In this document: piece by piece, positions 54,090 to 62,933 of the stretch
Layout: every line of letters starts with the position of its first letter
How positions within the stretch are numbered: position 1 is the stretch's first letter
Assembly: GCF_000829415.1 (NCBI RefSeq)
Contig: NZ_AP014637.1
Location: forward strand, 1,934,001-1,998,000
Length of the DNA: 64,000 nucleotides
Direction: 5' to 3'
DNA from: Pseudomonas sp. StFLB209
Lineage (GTDB): Bacteria > Pseudomonadota > Gammaproteobacteria > Pseudomonadales > Pseudomonadaceae
Position numbers and translations under genes: made by a program
The notes under the pieces: generated by a model
Database searches by the model: none
Told to the model about the DNA's origin: nothing
The model's input: only the letters and a program-made list of their open reading frames with translations

Positions 54090-54497
54090 TCAGCTTTCCA
54101 GCCAGACGTCGCGGGCCCAGTGCCAGACCGATTCCCAGCTCTCCTCGGTGACGATTTCTTCTTCGCCAGACCACAGCACCACGGTGCCGTCTTCTTCAAC
54201 GCAGTAATAGTCGTCGCCATCCTGGCACAGCGGCACCAGATCGCGCTCGACACCGGCATCCCAGGCATTGGCTGCCACGTCGGGCAGGTAGGTGTGCGAT
54301 TGCGGGTCGGTCACGGTGACCGGCTCAAGGCTGCCGTAGACCACATCGCTGACCTGCAGCAAAAACTCCCGCAAGCCAAATGGCATGTTGATCAGCAGTT
54401 CTTCCTCGATTTCGACCAGCAGGTCTTCGTCGGGCAGTTCAAGCCGCACCGGAACCGGCTCGTTCTGTTCACGCAATTGTTCGATGACTTCTTCCAC
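54090..54497 (-). CDS. SMI1/KNR4-like acidic protein
   Basis: A 135-residue very acidic protein with ELPDEDLLVEIEEELLI, PFGLREFLLQVSDVVYGSL, then DGDDYYCVEEDGTVVLWSGE, which matches the SMI1/KNR4 fold. It is a conserved core gene upstream of which no toxin is seen. The GTG at 54497 is chosen because AGAGGA lies 9 bases upstream and the family begins VEEVIEQ. Confidence 0.78.
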   Translation of the reverse strand: MEEVIEQLREQNEPVPVRLELPDEDLLVEIEEELLINMPFGLREFLLQVSDVVYGSLEPVTVTDPQSHTYLPDVAANAWDAGVERDLVPLCQDGDDYYCVEEDGTVVLWSGEEEIVTEESWESVWHWARDVWLES

Positions 54498-54581
54498 GGC
54501 ATGGATCCTCTGAGCTAGATGGCGCGGGTTATACAGTAGCCGAAAGCCGCTTTCAAAATAACTATCCGAACGGGTAACAAA

Positions 54582-54606
54582 AAACCCCGGAACGAGTCCG
54601 GGGTTT
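54582..54606 (-). terminator. Rho-independent terminator
   Basis: AAACCCCGGA/TCCGGGGTTT stem followed, reading leftward, by a T-run (TTTTTTG). It ends the Tim44-like transcript, 24 bases past its stop. Confidence 0.85.
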
Positions 54607-54630
54607 CGATCACACAAGGGCGCCGGTAGT

Positions 54631-55476
54631 TCAGCCGTTCTGGCGAATACCTGCAACCAGCCATGGCTGGTTTTCACCTGGCGCGCGTTCCATGTTCCAG
54701 CTTTCGCTAAAGGCTTCGCCCTTGTCGAAACGCGAGTTCTTGGACACGCCGTGGAAGGTCAGGGTGGCGATGGTGCGGTCGGCACGGTCATCCACACCGT
54801 CAAGTTGAACCTGCAGGTCGTCGATGTAGGTGGACTGGAAGCCGTCACCCTGTTCGGCACGTTCGCGTTTCAGGAATTGCAGCATGTTCGGGGTGACGAA
54901 CTCGGCAATCTTGTCCATCTCGTTGGCGTCCCAGTGTTGCTGCAAGGCCTGGAAGTGCTGACGGGCGGCTTCCAGGAAGCGCTCTTCGTTGAACCAGGCA
55001 GGCGCATTGATCGCCGGGGCCGCAGCGGGCGCAGCCGACGAACCGAAGATCGGAGCGTTGTTCGGCTGAACGGTTTCACGCTGGTAGGGCGCACCGGCAC
55101 CCGCCATGCTCGCTTGTTGCTGCTGGGCGCGGCGACGGGCGATGAAGCGGAAGATCAGGAAGGCGATCAGGCCGATGATCAGGAAGTCGAACAGCTGCAT
55201 GCCGTCGAAGCCGTCACCCATGAACATGGCGGCCAGCATGCCACCGGCGGCGATGCCTGCCAGCGGGCCGAGCCAGCGCGATGCGCCGCTGGCCGCAGGG
55301 GTTGGACGGGCAGCAGCGTTAGGGGCAGCAGCCGGGGTGGCTGGAGTGGCCTGGCGCGATTGATGAACCGGTGCCGAGCCGCTGCTCTTGCCGCCGCCGA
55401 AACGTGCGGCGTTGGCATCCAGGCTCAGCGTCAGGCTGAGGCACAAGGCCATGGCGATGCTGAAAAAGCGTTGCAT
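54631..55476 (-). CDS. Tim44-like domain protein
   Basis: A 281-residue protein with N-terminal signal (MQRFFSIAMALCLSLTLSLD), a Gly/Ala/Pro-rich linker (RFGGGKSSGSAP), one membrane helix at about residues 102-118 (LFDFLIIGLIAFLIFRFIA) and a C-terminal Tim44 domain from about 155 (WFNEERFLEAARQHFQALQQ). Role in envelope or membrane quality control is inferred from the domain only. Confidence 0.87.
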   Translation of the reverse strand: MQRFFSIAMALCLSLTLSLDANAARFGGGKSSGSAPVHQSRQATPATPAAAPNAAARPTPAASGASRWLGPLAGIAAGGMLAAMFMGDGFDGMQLFDFLIIGLIAFLIFRFIARRRAQQQQASMAGAGAPYQRETVQPNNAPIFGSSAAPAAAPAINAPAWFNEERFLEAARQHFQALQQHWDANEMDKIAEFVTPNMLQFLKRERAEQGDGFQSTYIDDLQVQLDGVDDRADRTIATLTFHGVSKNSRFDKGEAFSESWNMERAPGENQPWLVAGIRQNG

Positions 55477-55600
55477 AAGGGGATTCCCGTTTTTATGAAT
55501 TGCACGCGCGCAATGGTGCACAGGGTGCAGGCCATTGGCTAGTGAAGGTATGTTTCGAGCTTTTGCATGAAGCTGAAAGCGGCACTGAAGACACCGCATA

Positions 55601-55653
55601 CCGTAGGAGCGGCTTTAGCCGCGAAGGCTTCGCGGCTAAAGCTGCTCCTACGG
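55601..55653. repeat. Strong REP hairpin between uvrD and the Tim44-like gene
   Basis: A 25-base arm starting CCGTAGGAGCGGCTTTAGCC pairs with 55629-55653 with one mismatch around a 3-base loop. It lies 8 bases after the uvrD stop and may limit readthrough. Confidence 0.8.
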
Positions 55654-55661
55654 GGGGCGTG

Positions 55662-57845
55662 TCAAATCGCTTCGAGCTTGGCGTAGCCCATCATCAGCCA
55701 CTTGCTGCCTTCGGCGAAGTTGACCTGCACCCGGGCCTGGGCGCCAGCGCCTTCGAAGTTGAGGATCACGCCTTCACCAAATACCGCGTGTTTGACCTGC
55801 TGGCCCAGGCTGAACTGGGTTTCCGGGATGCCGGTACCGCTGAACAGGCTGCTGTTGTTGACCTTTGGGGTGCCGCCGAACGGCCGGCTGACGCTGTTGG
55901 ACAGGCGCACTTCCTGGATCAGCCCGGTCGGGATCTCGCGTACGAAACGCGACACCTTGTTGTAGGTCTCACTGCCATACAGGCGGCGGGTTTCGGCGTA
56001 GGTCATGACCAGTTGCTGCATGGCCCGGGTGATACCGACATAGGCCAGGCGCCGCTCTTCTTCCAGGCGCCCCGGCTCTTCGAGGCTCATCTTGTGCGGA
56101 AACAGGCCTTCTTCCATGCCCACCAGGAACACGTGGGGGAATTCCAGGCCTTTGGCGCTGTGCAGGGTCATCAACTGAATGCTGTCTTCGTGCTCATCGG
56201 CCTGGGCGTCGCCGGCTTCCAGCGAGGCGTGGCTGAGGAAGGCCGCCAGCGGCGACAGGTCTTCTTCGTTTTCGCTGTTTTCGAAAGCGCGGGCGGCGCT
56301 GACCAGTTCCTCAAGGTTTTCTACCCTGGCCTGGCCTTTTTCGCCCTTTTCCTGCAGATGGTAGTCGATCAGCCCCGATTGCTCGATGACGGTCTGGGTC
56401 ATCAGGTGCAGCGGCATGTCCATGACCTTGGCGGCCAGGTTGTCGATCAGCTCGACAAAACCGTTGAGGGCGCTGGCAGCGCGGCCGGTCAGGCCCTTGT
56501 TGGCCACCAGCTGGCACATGGCTTCCCACATGGAGACGCTGCTGTGCCGGGCATGTTCGCGGATGGCCTCGACAGTCTTCTCGCCGATGCCGCGGGCCGG
56601 CACATTGATGACCCGCTCCAGCGCAGCATCGTTGCCACGGCCTTCGAGCAAGCGCAGGTAGGCCATGGCGTTTTTGATTTCGGCGCGTTCGAAGAAGCGC
56701 TGGCCGCCATAGATACGGTACGGAATTCGTTCGCGCAGCAGCGCTTCTTCAAGCACCCGGGACTGGGCGTTGGAGCGATACAGGATAGCGATATCGCTAC
56801 GTGACAGACCGCTCTTGAGCGCGCTCTCGATGGTCTCGACCACATAGCGTGCTTCGTCGTGTTCGTTGAAGGCCGCATACAGGCTGATCAGTTCGCCATC
56901 GCCGCCGTCGGTCCACAGCTCTTTGCCCAAGCGGCCACTGTTATTGACGATCAGACCGTTGGCCGCCTTGAGAATGCTGGCGGTGGAGCGGTAGTTCTGC
57001 TCCAGGCGGATGACTTCTGCGTCGGGGAAGTCTGAAGAATACTGCTGGATGTTCTCGATGCGTGCGCCGCGCCAGCCGTAGATCGACTGGTCGTCGTCGC
57101 CGACCACCATCAGGCTGTCGCCGCCCTTGGCCAGCAAGCGCAACCAGGCGTACTGCACGGCGTTGGTGTCCTGGAACTCGTCGACCAGCACATGCCGGAA
57201 ACGGCGCTGATAGTGTTCCAGCAGGCCGGGATGGTCACGCCACAGGTCCAGGGCACGCAGCAGCAGTTCGGAGAAGTCGATGACCCCGGCGCGCTGGCAG
57301 GCGACCTCGTAGGCCTCATAGATGCTGCGCATGGTCATCAGGAACAGATCGCCACTGGCCTGAATGTGTTGCGGGCGCAGGCCTTCGTCCTTCTGGCCGT
57401 TGATGAACCATTGAGCCTGGCGGGCCGGCCATTTCTGCTCATCCAGCCCCAGCTCACGGATTACCCGCTTGACCAAGCGCTGCTGGTCGTCGCTGTCGAG
57501 AATCTGGAAGGTCTGGACCAGGCCGGCTTCCTGCCAGTGCGCGCGCAGCAGGCGATGGGCCAGGCCGTGGAAGGTGCCGACCCACATACCGGCCGGGCTG
57601 ATGCCCATCAGTTGCTCGATACGGTGACGCATCTCTGCGGCGGCCTTGTTGGTGAAGGTCACCGACAGGATCGAGTGCGTCGAGGCCTGCTCGACCTGCA
57701 TCAGCCAGGCGATACGGTGCACCAGGACGCGGGTTTTGCCGGAGCCAGCGCCAGCCAGGACCAACTGACGACCCATGGGCGCGGCTACTGCCTGGCGCTG
57801 GGCGTCGTTGAGGGAATTGAGCAAAAGGGAGAGGTCATCATGCAT
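55662..57845 (-). CDS. uvrD: DNA helicase II UvrD
   Basis: A 727-residue SF1A helicase. Motif I GAGSGKTRVLVHR, motif II LVDEFQDTN, motif III GDDDQSIYGWRGA, motif IV LEQNYRST and motif VI YVGITRA are intact, as is the 2B-region RPFGGT linker and C-terminal Tudor-like tail. It unwinds DNA in mismatch and excision repair. I start at MHDDLSLLLNSLNDAQ (57845); nearby MSP at 57854 is possible. Confidence 0.96.
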   Translation of the reverse strand: MHDDLSLLLNSLNDAQRQAVAAPMGRQLVLAGAGSGKTRVLVHRIAWLMQVEQASTHSILSVTFTNKAAAEMRHRIEQLMGISPAGMWVGTFHGLAHRLLRAHWQEAGLVQTFQILDSDDQQRLVKRVIRELGLDEQKWPARQAQWFINGQKDEGLRPQHIQASGDLFLMTMRSIYEAYEVACQRAGVIDFSELLLRALDLWRDHPGLLEHYQRRFRHVLVDEFQDTNAVQYAWLRLLAKGGDSLMVVGDDDQSIYGWRGARIENIQQYSSDFPDAEVIRLEQNYRSTASILKAANGLIVNNSGRLGKELWTDGGDGELISLYAAFNEHDEARYVVETIESALKSGLSRSDIAILYRSNAQSRVLEEALLRERIPYRIYGGQRFFERAEIKNAMAYLRLLEGRGNDAALERVINVPARGIGEKTVEAIREHARHSSVSMWEAMCQLVANKGLTGRAASALNGFVELIDNLAAKVMDMPLHLMTQTVIEQSGLIDYHLQEKGEKGQARVENLEELVSAARAFENSENEEDLSPLAAFLSHASLEAGDAQADEHEDSIQLMTLHSAKGLEFPHVFLVGMEEGLFPHKMSLEEPGRLEEERRLAYVGITRAMQQLVMTYAETRRLYGSETYNKVSRFVREIPTGLIQEVRLSNSVSRPFGGTPKVNNSSLFSGTGIPETQFSLGQQVKHAVFGEGVILNFEGAGAQARVQVNFAEGSKWLMMGYAKLEAI

Positions 57846-58093
57846 GGGCGACATTCTAGGGTTTGCATTGATGCCGGGCAAACCATGCGTGCACCCATGG
57901 ATATAAAAAGTCTGGGTCAGCAAACGATTGCGCGCTGGCGCAGCGCCGGTATCAAGGCCGCAACCTGTCTGGCTCAAGGTTGTCAGAGAAATAAGGCGAT
58001 AATTTTTCTACACTCAGGCTGTTTGGACTTGCCGAGTGCTTGTGTATGCTCCGCACACGCTCAAGGCACCCTAATATCAACAAGAATGACGCC

Positions 58094-60586
58094 ATGACTC
58101 TCCGCTTCAGTCCGCACGATCCCTTTGGCACGCGTCGTCGGGACATCCGCCAGCAGTTTGCCCCGCACCTTGAGGTCGAGCGCACCCGGCTGCTCTATCA
58201 AGGCTCGCTGCTGCCCACGCTGTGTATGTTCATCAATGGCCTGATCTGCGCCTGGCTGTTATGGAGCCCGCAGCGCGACTGGCAGGTGGGTATCTGGCTG
58301 GTCTGGCTGGTGGCTCTGGTCGGCTTGCGCATCGTGCAGGTCACCGCGTTTCATGCCGCAGCGCCCGAGCGTCAGGCGCTGCCAGCCTGGCGGCACCGGT
58401 TTTTGCTCGGCGCGCTGGTCAGCGGCCTGACCCTGGCTTGCGCGGCGATGCTGCTGGTGCCGGTGGACAATTTCGAACAGCAAGCCTGGGTGTTCGGCAT
58501 GATCGGCGTGGCGACCCTGTCGGCCAGTGTCGCTTATGCAGTGAGCCTTTCGGCGTTCTTCACGTTCAGCCTGTCTTGCCTGCTGCCGCCGATCATCTAC
58601 CTGTTCTGGGGCACAGATGTGCCCAATCGTGGCTGGGGCTGGCTGGGGCTGGTGGTGTTGCTGGCGCTGATCGTGGTGGTGGTGCAGATCAATCGTCTGG
58701 TCCGGCGCAGCCTGATCCAGCGCTTTCAGAATCAGGCGCTGATCGAGCATTTGCAGCAGGCTCAGAGCCGCAGCGAACAGCTCAATGAAGAGCTGGCCAG
58801 AGAAATCGAACAACGCCGCCAGGCCGAGCGCAGTTTGCGCAAGGCTCAGGCCGGTCTGCAGAATCGTGTCGAACAGCGCACCCGGGAGCTGGAGCAGGCT
58901 CGCCAGGCGTTGAGCAAGAGCCCGCCGCCCCTGGCGGCGACGGTATTTGCCTCGGCCAACGAAGGCATTGTCATCTTCGACCCCGAGTACCGGATTCTGA
59001 CCATCAACCAGGCATTCAGTCGGGTTTCGGGTTACAGCCAGGAAGACCTGGTCGGCCGTAAGGTCACCGATATCGCCAGCAGCCGCGATGCCCGGCGCTA
59101 CTTCCCGGCCATTCATCAGGCGCTGGAAGAAACCGGCCATTGGCAGGGCGAGTTGGTAGAAGCGCGCAAGAACGGCGAACTGTACCCGCAATGGTTGCAG
59201 TTGAGCCTGGTGCGTGATGCTGCGGGAACGGCCAGTCACATTGTCGGCTTCTTTACCGACCTGTCATTCAAGCGTGAATCCGAAGAGCGTCTGCGCTACC
59301 TGGCGCACTTCGACGAACTGACCGGTCTGGCGAATCGCTCGCTATTTAAAGAACGCCTCAACCAGGCTTGCCAGCGAGTACGCCAGGGCTCGCGCAGTCT
59401 GGCCTTGCTGCACATCGATCTGGACCGCTTCAAGCTGCTTAACGACAGCCTGGGTCATGAAGTGGCCGACCAGTTGCTGCAGCACATCGCCCGGCGGCTG
59501 AGCAGCGCCTTGCCGGAAGCCGACACCATTGCGCGGCTGTCTGGCGATGAGTTTGCCGTGTTGTTCGATACTTATGCCAACCTCTCCAGCCTGGCGCGGG
59601 TCACTACCCGGATGCTCAACAAACTGCATGCGCCGGTACTGGTGGCCGGCCACGAGCTGGTAATCAGTGCCTCGGTAGGTATCAGCCTGCTGTCGGATTC
59701 GGCGCGTGATGTCAGCGCTTTGGTCAATCAGGCCAATATGGCCATGAAGCATGCCAAGCATCTGGGCGGCAATAACTTCCAGTTCTTCACCGAGAGTTTG
59801 CAGGCCAGCACGCTGGAACGCCTGCAAATGGAAATCCAGCTGCGCAAAGCCATCGAAGAGCAGCAGTTGCGGGTCTTTTACCAGCCCAGATTGTGCCTGA
59901 GCAGCGGACGCCTGGATGCCGCTGAGGCGCTGGTGCGCTGGCTGCATCCGGAGCGCGGCATGGTGCCGCCCGGCGAATTCATCGGCCTTGCCGAAGAAAC
60001 CGGGCTGATCGGTGCGATTGGCGAGTTCGTGCTGCGCCAGGCCTGCCGGCAAGCCTGTGAGTGGGAGCGTATGGGGCTGGAGCCGATCCGGGTGTCGGTC
60101 AACCTGTCGGTGTATCAGTTGCGCCAGGGCAAGCTGGTCAGTCTGGTGCGTCAGGTGCTCGAAGAAACCGGGCTGGACCCGCACCGCCTGGAGTTGGAAC
60201 TGACCGAGAGCCAGTTGCTCGACAGCGTGGAATACATCATCGCCACCTTCCAGCAGCTGCGCGGCCTGGGGGTGAAGCTGGCGATCGATGATTTCGGCAC
60301 CGGTTATTCGTCGCTGAGCTACCTCAAGCGCTTCCCGGTGGACTACGTGAAGATCGACCAGACCTTCATTCGTGGTCTGGACGAAGGCTCCGGTGATGCG
60401 GCGATCATTCAGGCGATCATCGCCATGGCCCACAGTCTGGGCCTGAAAGTAGTGGCCGAAGGGGTCGAAGAGCAAACCCAGCTTGAGTTTCTCAAGCAGC
60501 AGGGCTGCAACGAAGTGCAGGGCTATCTGATCAGCAGGCCGGTAGAAGCGCAGGTGCTGGCAGAAAAGCTGCAGGGTACGGTCTGA
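58094..60586 (+). CDS. Membrane PAS-GGDEF-EAL c-di-GMP protein
   Basis: An 830-residue inner-membrane protein. Five or six helices at about 35-205, a coiled coil at 210-285, PAS at about 295-410 (ASANEGIVIFDPEYRILTI), a degenerate GGDEF domain with SGDEF (RLSGDEFAVLFD), and an EAL domain with EALVRW, SVNLS, ELTES, DDFGTGYSS, VKID and EGVEEQ, all metal- and substrate-binding residues preserved. It is predicted to be a phosphodiesterase; the GGDEF may have weak or regulatory activity. Confidence 0.92.
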   Translation: MTLRFSPHDPFGTRRRDIRQQFAPHLEVERTRLLYQGSLLPTLCMFINGLICAWLLWSPQRDWQVGIWLVWLVALVGLRIVQVTAFHAAAPERQALPAWRHRFLLGALVSGLTLACAAMLLVPVDNFEQQAWVFGMIGVATLSASVAYAVSLSAFFTFSLSCLLPPIIYLFWGTDVPNRGWGWLGLVVLLALIVVVVQINRLVRRSLIQRFQNQALIEHLQQAQSRSEQLNEELAREIEQRRQAERSLRKAQAGLQNRVEQRTRELEQARQALSKSPPPLAATVFASANEGIVIFDPEYRILTINQAFSRVSGYSQEDLVGRKVTDIASSRDARRYFPAIHQALEETGHWQGELVEARKNGELYPQWLQLSLVRDAAGTASHIVGFFTDLSFKRESEERLRYLAHFDELTGLANRSLFKERLNQACQRVRQGSRSLALLHIDLDRFKLLNDSLGHEVADQLLQHIARRLSSALPEADTIARLSGDEFAVLFDTYANLSSLARVTTRMLNKLHAPVLVAGHELVISASVGISLLSDSARDVSALVNQANMAMKHAKHLGGNNFQFFTESLQASTLERLQMEIQLRKAIEEQQLRVFYQPRLCLSSGRLDAAEALVRWLHPERGMVPPGEFIGLAEETGLIGAIGEFVLRQACRQACEWERMGLEPIRVSVNLSVYQLRQGKLVSLVRQVLEETGLDPHRLELELTESQLLDSVEYIIATFQQLRGLGVKLAIDDFGTGYSSLSYLKRFPVDYVKIDQTFIRGLDEGSGDAAIIQAIIAMAHSLGLKVVAEGVEEQTQLEFLKQQGCNEVQGYLISRPVEAQVLAEKLQGTV

Positions 60587-60671
60587 ATGACGTTCGGGGC
60601 AGGGCAGTTATCGCCTTGCACGCTCTGATGTTTGCTTGGATGTGCCCTTTAGCTGGGCGTCTGGCGGCTCA

Positions 60672-60686
60672 TGTAGTATAACTACA
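60672..60686. promoter_or_regulatory. HexR/RpiR-type operator
   Basis: TGTAGTATAACTACA is a perfect 15-bp palindrome 46 bases before the RpiR-family start; similar TGTAnT palindromes bind HexR. Autoregulation is likely. Confidence 0.65.
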
Positions 60687-60732
60687 AGCCAGCTACACAC
60701 CTGCCACCGCACCTTCTGATCGAGTCTTTCCT

Positions 60733-61599
60733 GTGAATCTGCTGCAACACATCACCCAGTCCCGCAACCTGCTGCGCAAGTCGGAACTCAAAGTCGCCGA
60801 TCATGTGCTGCTTGATCCTGCGGCCGTGATGCACAGCTCCATGGCCGATCTCGCGCACAGCGTGGGTATCAGTGAGCCGACCATCGTGCGCTTCTGTCGC
60901 GCCATTGGCTGCACCGGCTTTCAGGACCTGAAGCTCAAGCTCGCGCAAAGCCTGGCGGCGGGTGCCAGTTTCGGTCAGTTCGCGATCAATGAAAACGACT
61001 CGGTCGCCGACTACAGCCTGAAGATTTTCGACACGACCCTGCACACCCTGATGGAAGTGCGTGAGAGTCTTGATTCCCAGGCTGTGCAGTTGGCGGTGAC
61101 CGCCATGGCTGGCGCCAATCGGGTCGAATTCTACGGTTTCGGCGCTTCCGGCGCGGTGGCGGCTGATGCCCAGCACAAGTTCTTCCGCTTGCTGCTCAAT
61201 GCTGCGGCCTACTCCGACCCGCACATGCAGGCCATGTCGGCGGTGACGCTCAAACCCGGTGATGTAGCGGTGTGCATTTCTCAGTCGGGGCGCTCCAAGG
61301 ACCTGCTGATCAGCGCCAACATGGTTCGCGAAAGTGGCGCCACGCTGATCACCCTGTGCCCCAGCCAGACCCCGCTGGCCGAGCTGTCGACCATCAATCT
61401 GGCGATCGATGTGCATGAAGACACCGAGATTTACACGCCACTGACCTCGCGCATTGCGCACCTGGTGGTCATTGATGTGTTGGCCATGGGCGTGGCCATG
61501 GCCCGCGGCCCAAGCCTGGTCAATCACCTCAAGAGCGTCAAGCGCAGCTTGCGCAGCCTGCGGCTGTCGCCCAAGTCGATCAAGAATCACGACGACTGA
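60733..61599 (+). CDS. RpiR/HexR-family transcriptional regulator
   Basis: A 288-residue regulator starting at a GTG. Residues 1-75 form the HTH (LRKSELKVADHVLLDP, DLAHSVGISEPTIVRFCRAI); residues 120-260 form a SIS sugar-phosphate domain (VEFYGFGASGAVAADAQHKF, VCISQSGRSKDLLI). HexR controls glucose catabolism through KDPG; this one lies beside a PycR-like regulator and may link sugar phosphates to anaplerosis. A HexR-like operator precedes it. Confidence 0.87.
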   Translation: MNLLQHITQSRNLLRKSELKVADHVLLDPAAVMHSSMADLAHSVGISEPTIVRFCRAIGCTGFQDLKLKLAQSLAAGASFGQFAINENDSVADYSLKIFDTTLHTLMEVRESLDSQAVQLAVTAMAGANRVEFYGFGASGAVAADAQHKFFRLLLNAAAYSDPHMQAMSAVTLKPGDVAVCISQSGRSKDLLISANMVRESGATLITLCPSQTPLAELSTINLAIDVHEDTEIYTPLTSRIAHLVVIDVLAMGVAMARGPSLVNHLKSVKRSLRSLRLSPKSIKNHDD

Positions 61600-61687
61600 T
61601 CCGCGTTTTTCCTGGGCTGGTGTGTTCCGGGCATGGCGAGCGCCAGCGAACACAAGGATCGCTGGCAAATCACGCTGGCGGGTTAAA

Positions 61688-62005
61688 TCAGGCTGCCGGC
61701 TGAATACCGCTGATGCTCAGGATGACCTCGCCTCTATGGTAGACAGACACGCTTTGGTAGCTGATCAGGTCGAACACCGAGAAACTCACGGGTTTGTCGA
61801 GCGCAGTGGTGTCGCCAAAGACGGGCTCGCCGGTCAACTGCAGGTCCAGTTGAAGGTGGGTGGGTGAACGATCTGCTGCCTGGATCAGTACCGGCTCATA
61901 GGCAGCGCTCGGCACAGTGACCATCGCTGACACCTTGACCTCACGCTTGTTGGTGGCCGCTGCTTTGTCGAACCGGATATTCCAGTTTTTGGTTTGAATC
62001 GTCAT
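61688..62005 (-). CDS. Small protein of a tandem paralogous pair (IQTKNWNI family), copy 1
   Basis: A 105-residue soluble, beta-rich protein with no signal peptide. It starts MTIQTKNWNIRFDKA and ends SVYHRGEVILSISGIQPAA. The family is not recognised. It is clearly a paralogue of the gene 88 bases upstream (62093-62395), sharing the N-terminal motif, the central LDL/LNI strand, DKPVS and the C-terminal HxGEEL/HRGEV strand. AGGAAGA precedes the ATG. Confidence 0.72.
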   Translation of the reverse strand: MTIQTKNWNIRFDKAAATNKREVKVSAMVTVPSAAYEPVLIQAADRSPTHLQLDLQLTGEPVFGDTTALDKPVSFSVFDLISYQSVSVYHRGEVILSISGIQPAA

Positions 62006-62092
62006 TTGAGTCTTCCTTGGGTGGACATTTTTTAGCGAAGAGATCATCGCCGAAGGGCACGAAGATCGAGGCTGGTTTGGACCGAGGATTGC

Positions 62093-62395
62093 CTAGCACA
62101 GCATCAGAAGGTCGGTGCTCTTGAGGATTAGTTCCTCTCCATGAAAGATGAGCACGTCGTTGTATTTCATGGGGCCTGGCTCAAAGTAAGACACCGGTTT
62201 GTCGACCAAGGGGGCAGCAGTTGAGTTGTATTCAACGGGCAGGATGATATTAAGTCGTAGCGCGGAGGATGCTTGATCTGGAGCGGCCTCCAGCCTGGCA
62301 TCGTAAGGAACGCTAACGATACCTGAAACCCTGAGGCCTTCAGCATCAGGTGTTTTGTCGAATTCGATATTCCAGTTTTTGGTCTGAATGCTCAT
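62093..62395 (-). CDS. Small protein of a tandem paralogous pair, copy 2
   Basis: A 100-residue protein starting MSIQTKNWNIEFDKT, with SGIVSVPYDARLEAA, VDKPVSYFEPGPMKY and IFHGEELILKSTDLLM. Like its neighbour it has no known domain, signal or membrane segment. Both probably form one leftward transcript; the predicted all-beta fold may bind a ligand or protein. Confidence 0.72.
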   Translation of the reverse strand: MSIQTKNWNIEFDKTPDAEGLRVSGIVSVPYDARLEAAPDQASSALRLNIILPVEYNSTAAPLVDKPVSYFEPGPMKYNDVLIFHGEELILKSTDLLMLC

Positions 62396-62714
62396 CTTTA
62401 ATATTCCCTTATTTGTGATTGTCAGCAGGGTGTCATAAAGCTTTATTCGCCCTGTAAATTCACTATCCGGGAATTGAACAGCGGGGTTGCGGTATATATA
62501 TATGTTGGGCTTTTGGTTGTTAGTTGTTTTTTCTGGTTGTTCAGGGGGGTAATAGTTTGATGGCGAGATAAGTATATTTTGCTATTGGTTTAAAGGTGGC
62601 AGAGCGTCTGTAACGGCGGCCAGAAATTTCATCAACCTGTCATGCCTTTGCCAAGGTATCGTCATCGCTGCAAGCCACTCTGAAGCTCCCGCATAACGTA
62701 CTGGGAGACAGAAA
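62396..62714. other. AT-rich intergenic region
   Basis: A 319-base gap with a TATATATATATG run near 62493-62504 and the promoter for the tandem small-protein pair; no gene seen. Confidence 0.5.
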
Positions 62715-62933
62715 ATGGCTCGGCATTACGATGATATTCAGAACAGCGCCGTAAAAACCCGCCGTCAGCAAGAAGATCAGCGGCGCATGGCGTTTCGCCG
62801 TGCAATCGAAACCTACTCCGAAGAACGTCGCCTGACCCAGAGTCTTGGCGACTATATCGACGACGTTCCTGACCAGCTTTGGCAAGTCAGCCTCGCGTCT
62901 TCTGATCGTCGAAGCGCTCGGCCAGCCGGCTGA
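62715..62933 (+). CDS. PA3496-like putative envelope integrity protein
   Basis: A 72-residue highly charged protein starting MARHYDDIQNSAVKTRRQQE, with RRMAFRRAIETYSEERRLTQ and SLGDYIDDVP, which matches the PA3496 family from memory. The last 15 codons overlap the 3' end of the LysR gene on the opposite strand by 47 bases; the family usually ends with a short different tail, so the C-terminus here may be an altered extension. Confidence 0.7.
   Translation: MARHYDDIQNSAVKTRRQQEDQRRMAFRRAIETYSEERRLTQSLGDYIDDVPDQLWQVSLASSDRRSARPAG

Noticed and set aside
55500..56804. 434-codon open frame on the plus strand
   Set aside because: Antisense to uvrD, whose motifs are complete; no domain.
59342..60475. 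377-codon open frame on the minus strand
   Set aside because: Antisense to the EAL domain.
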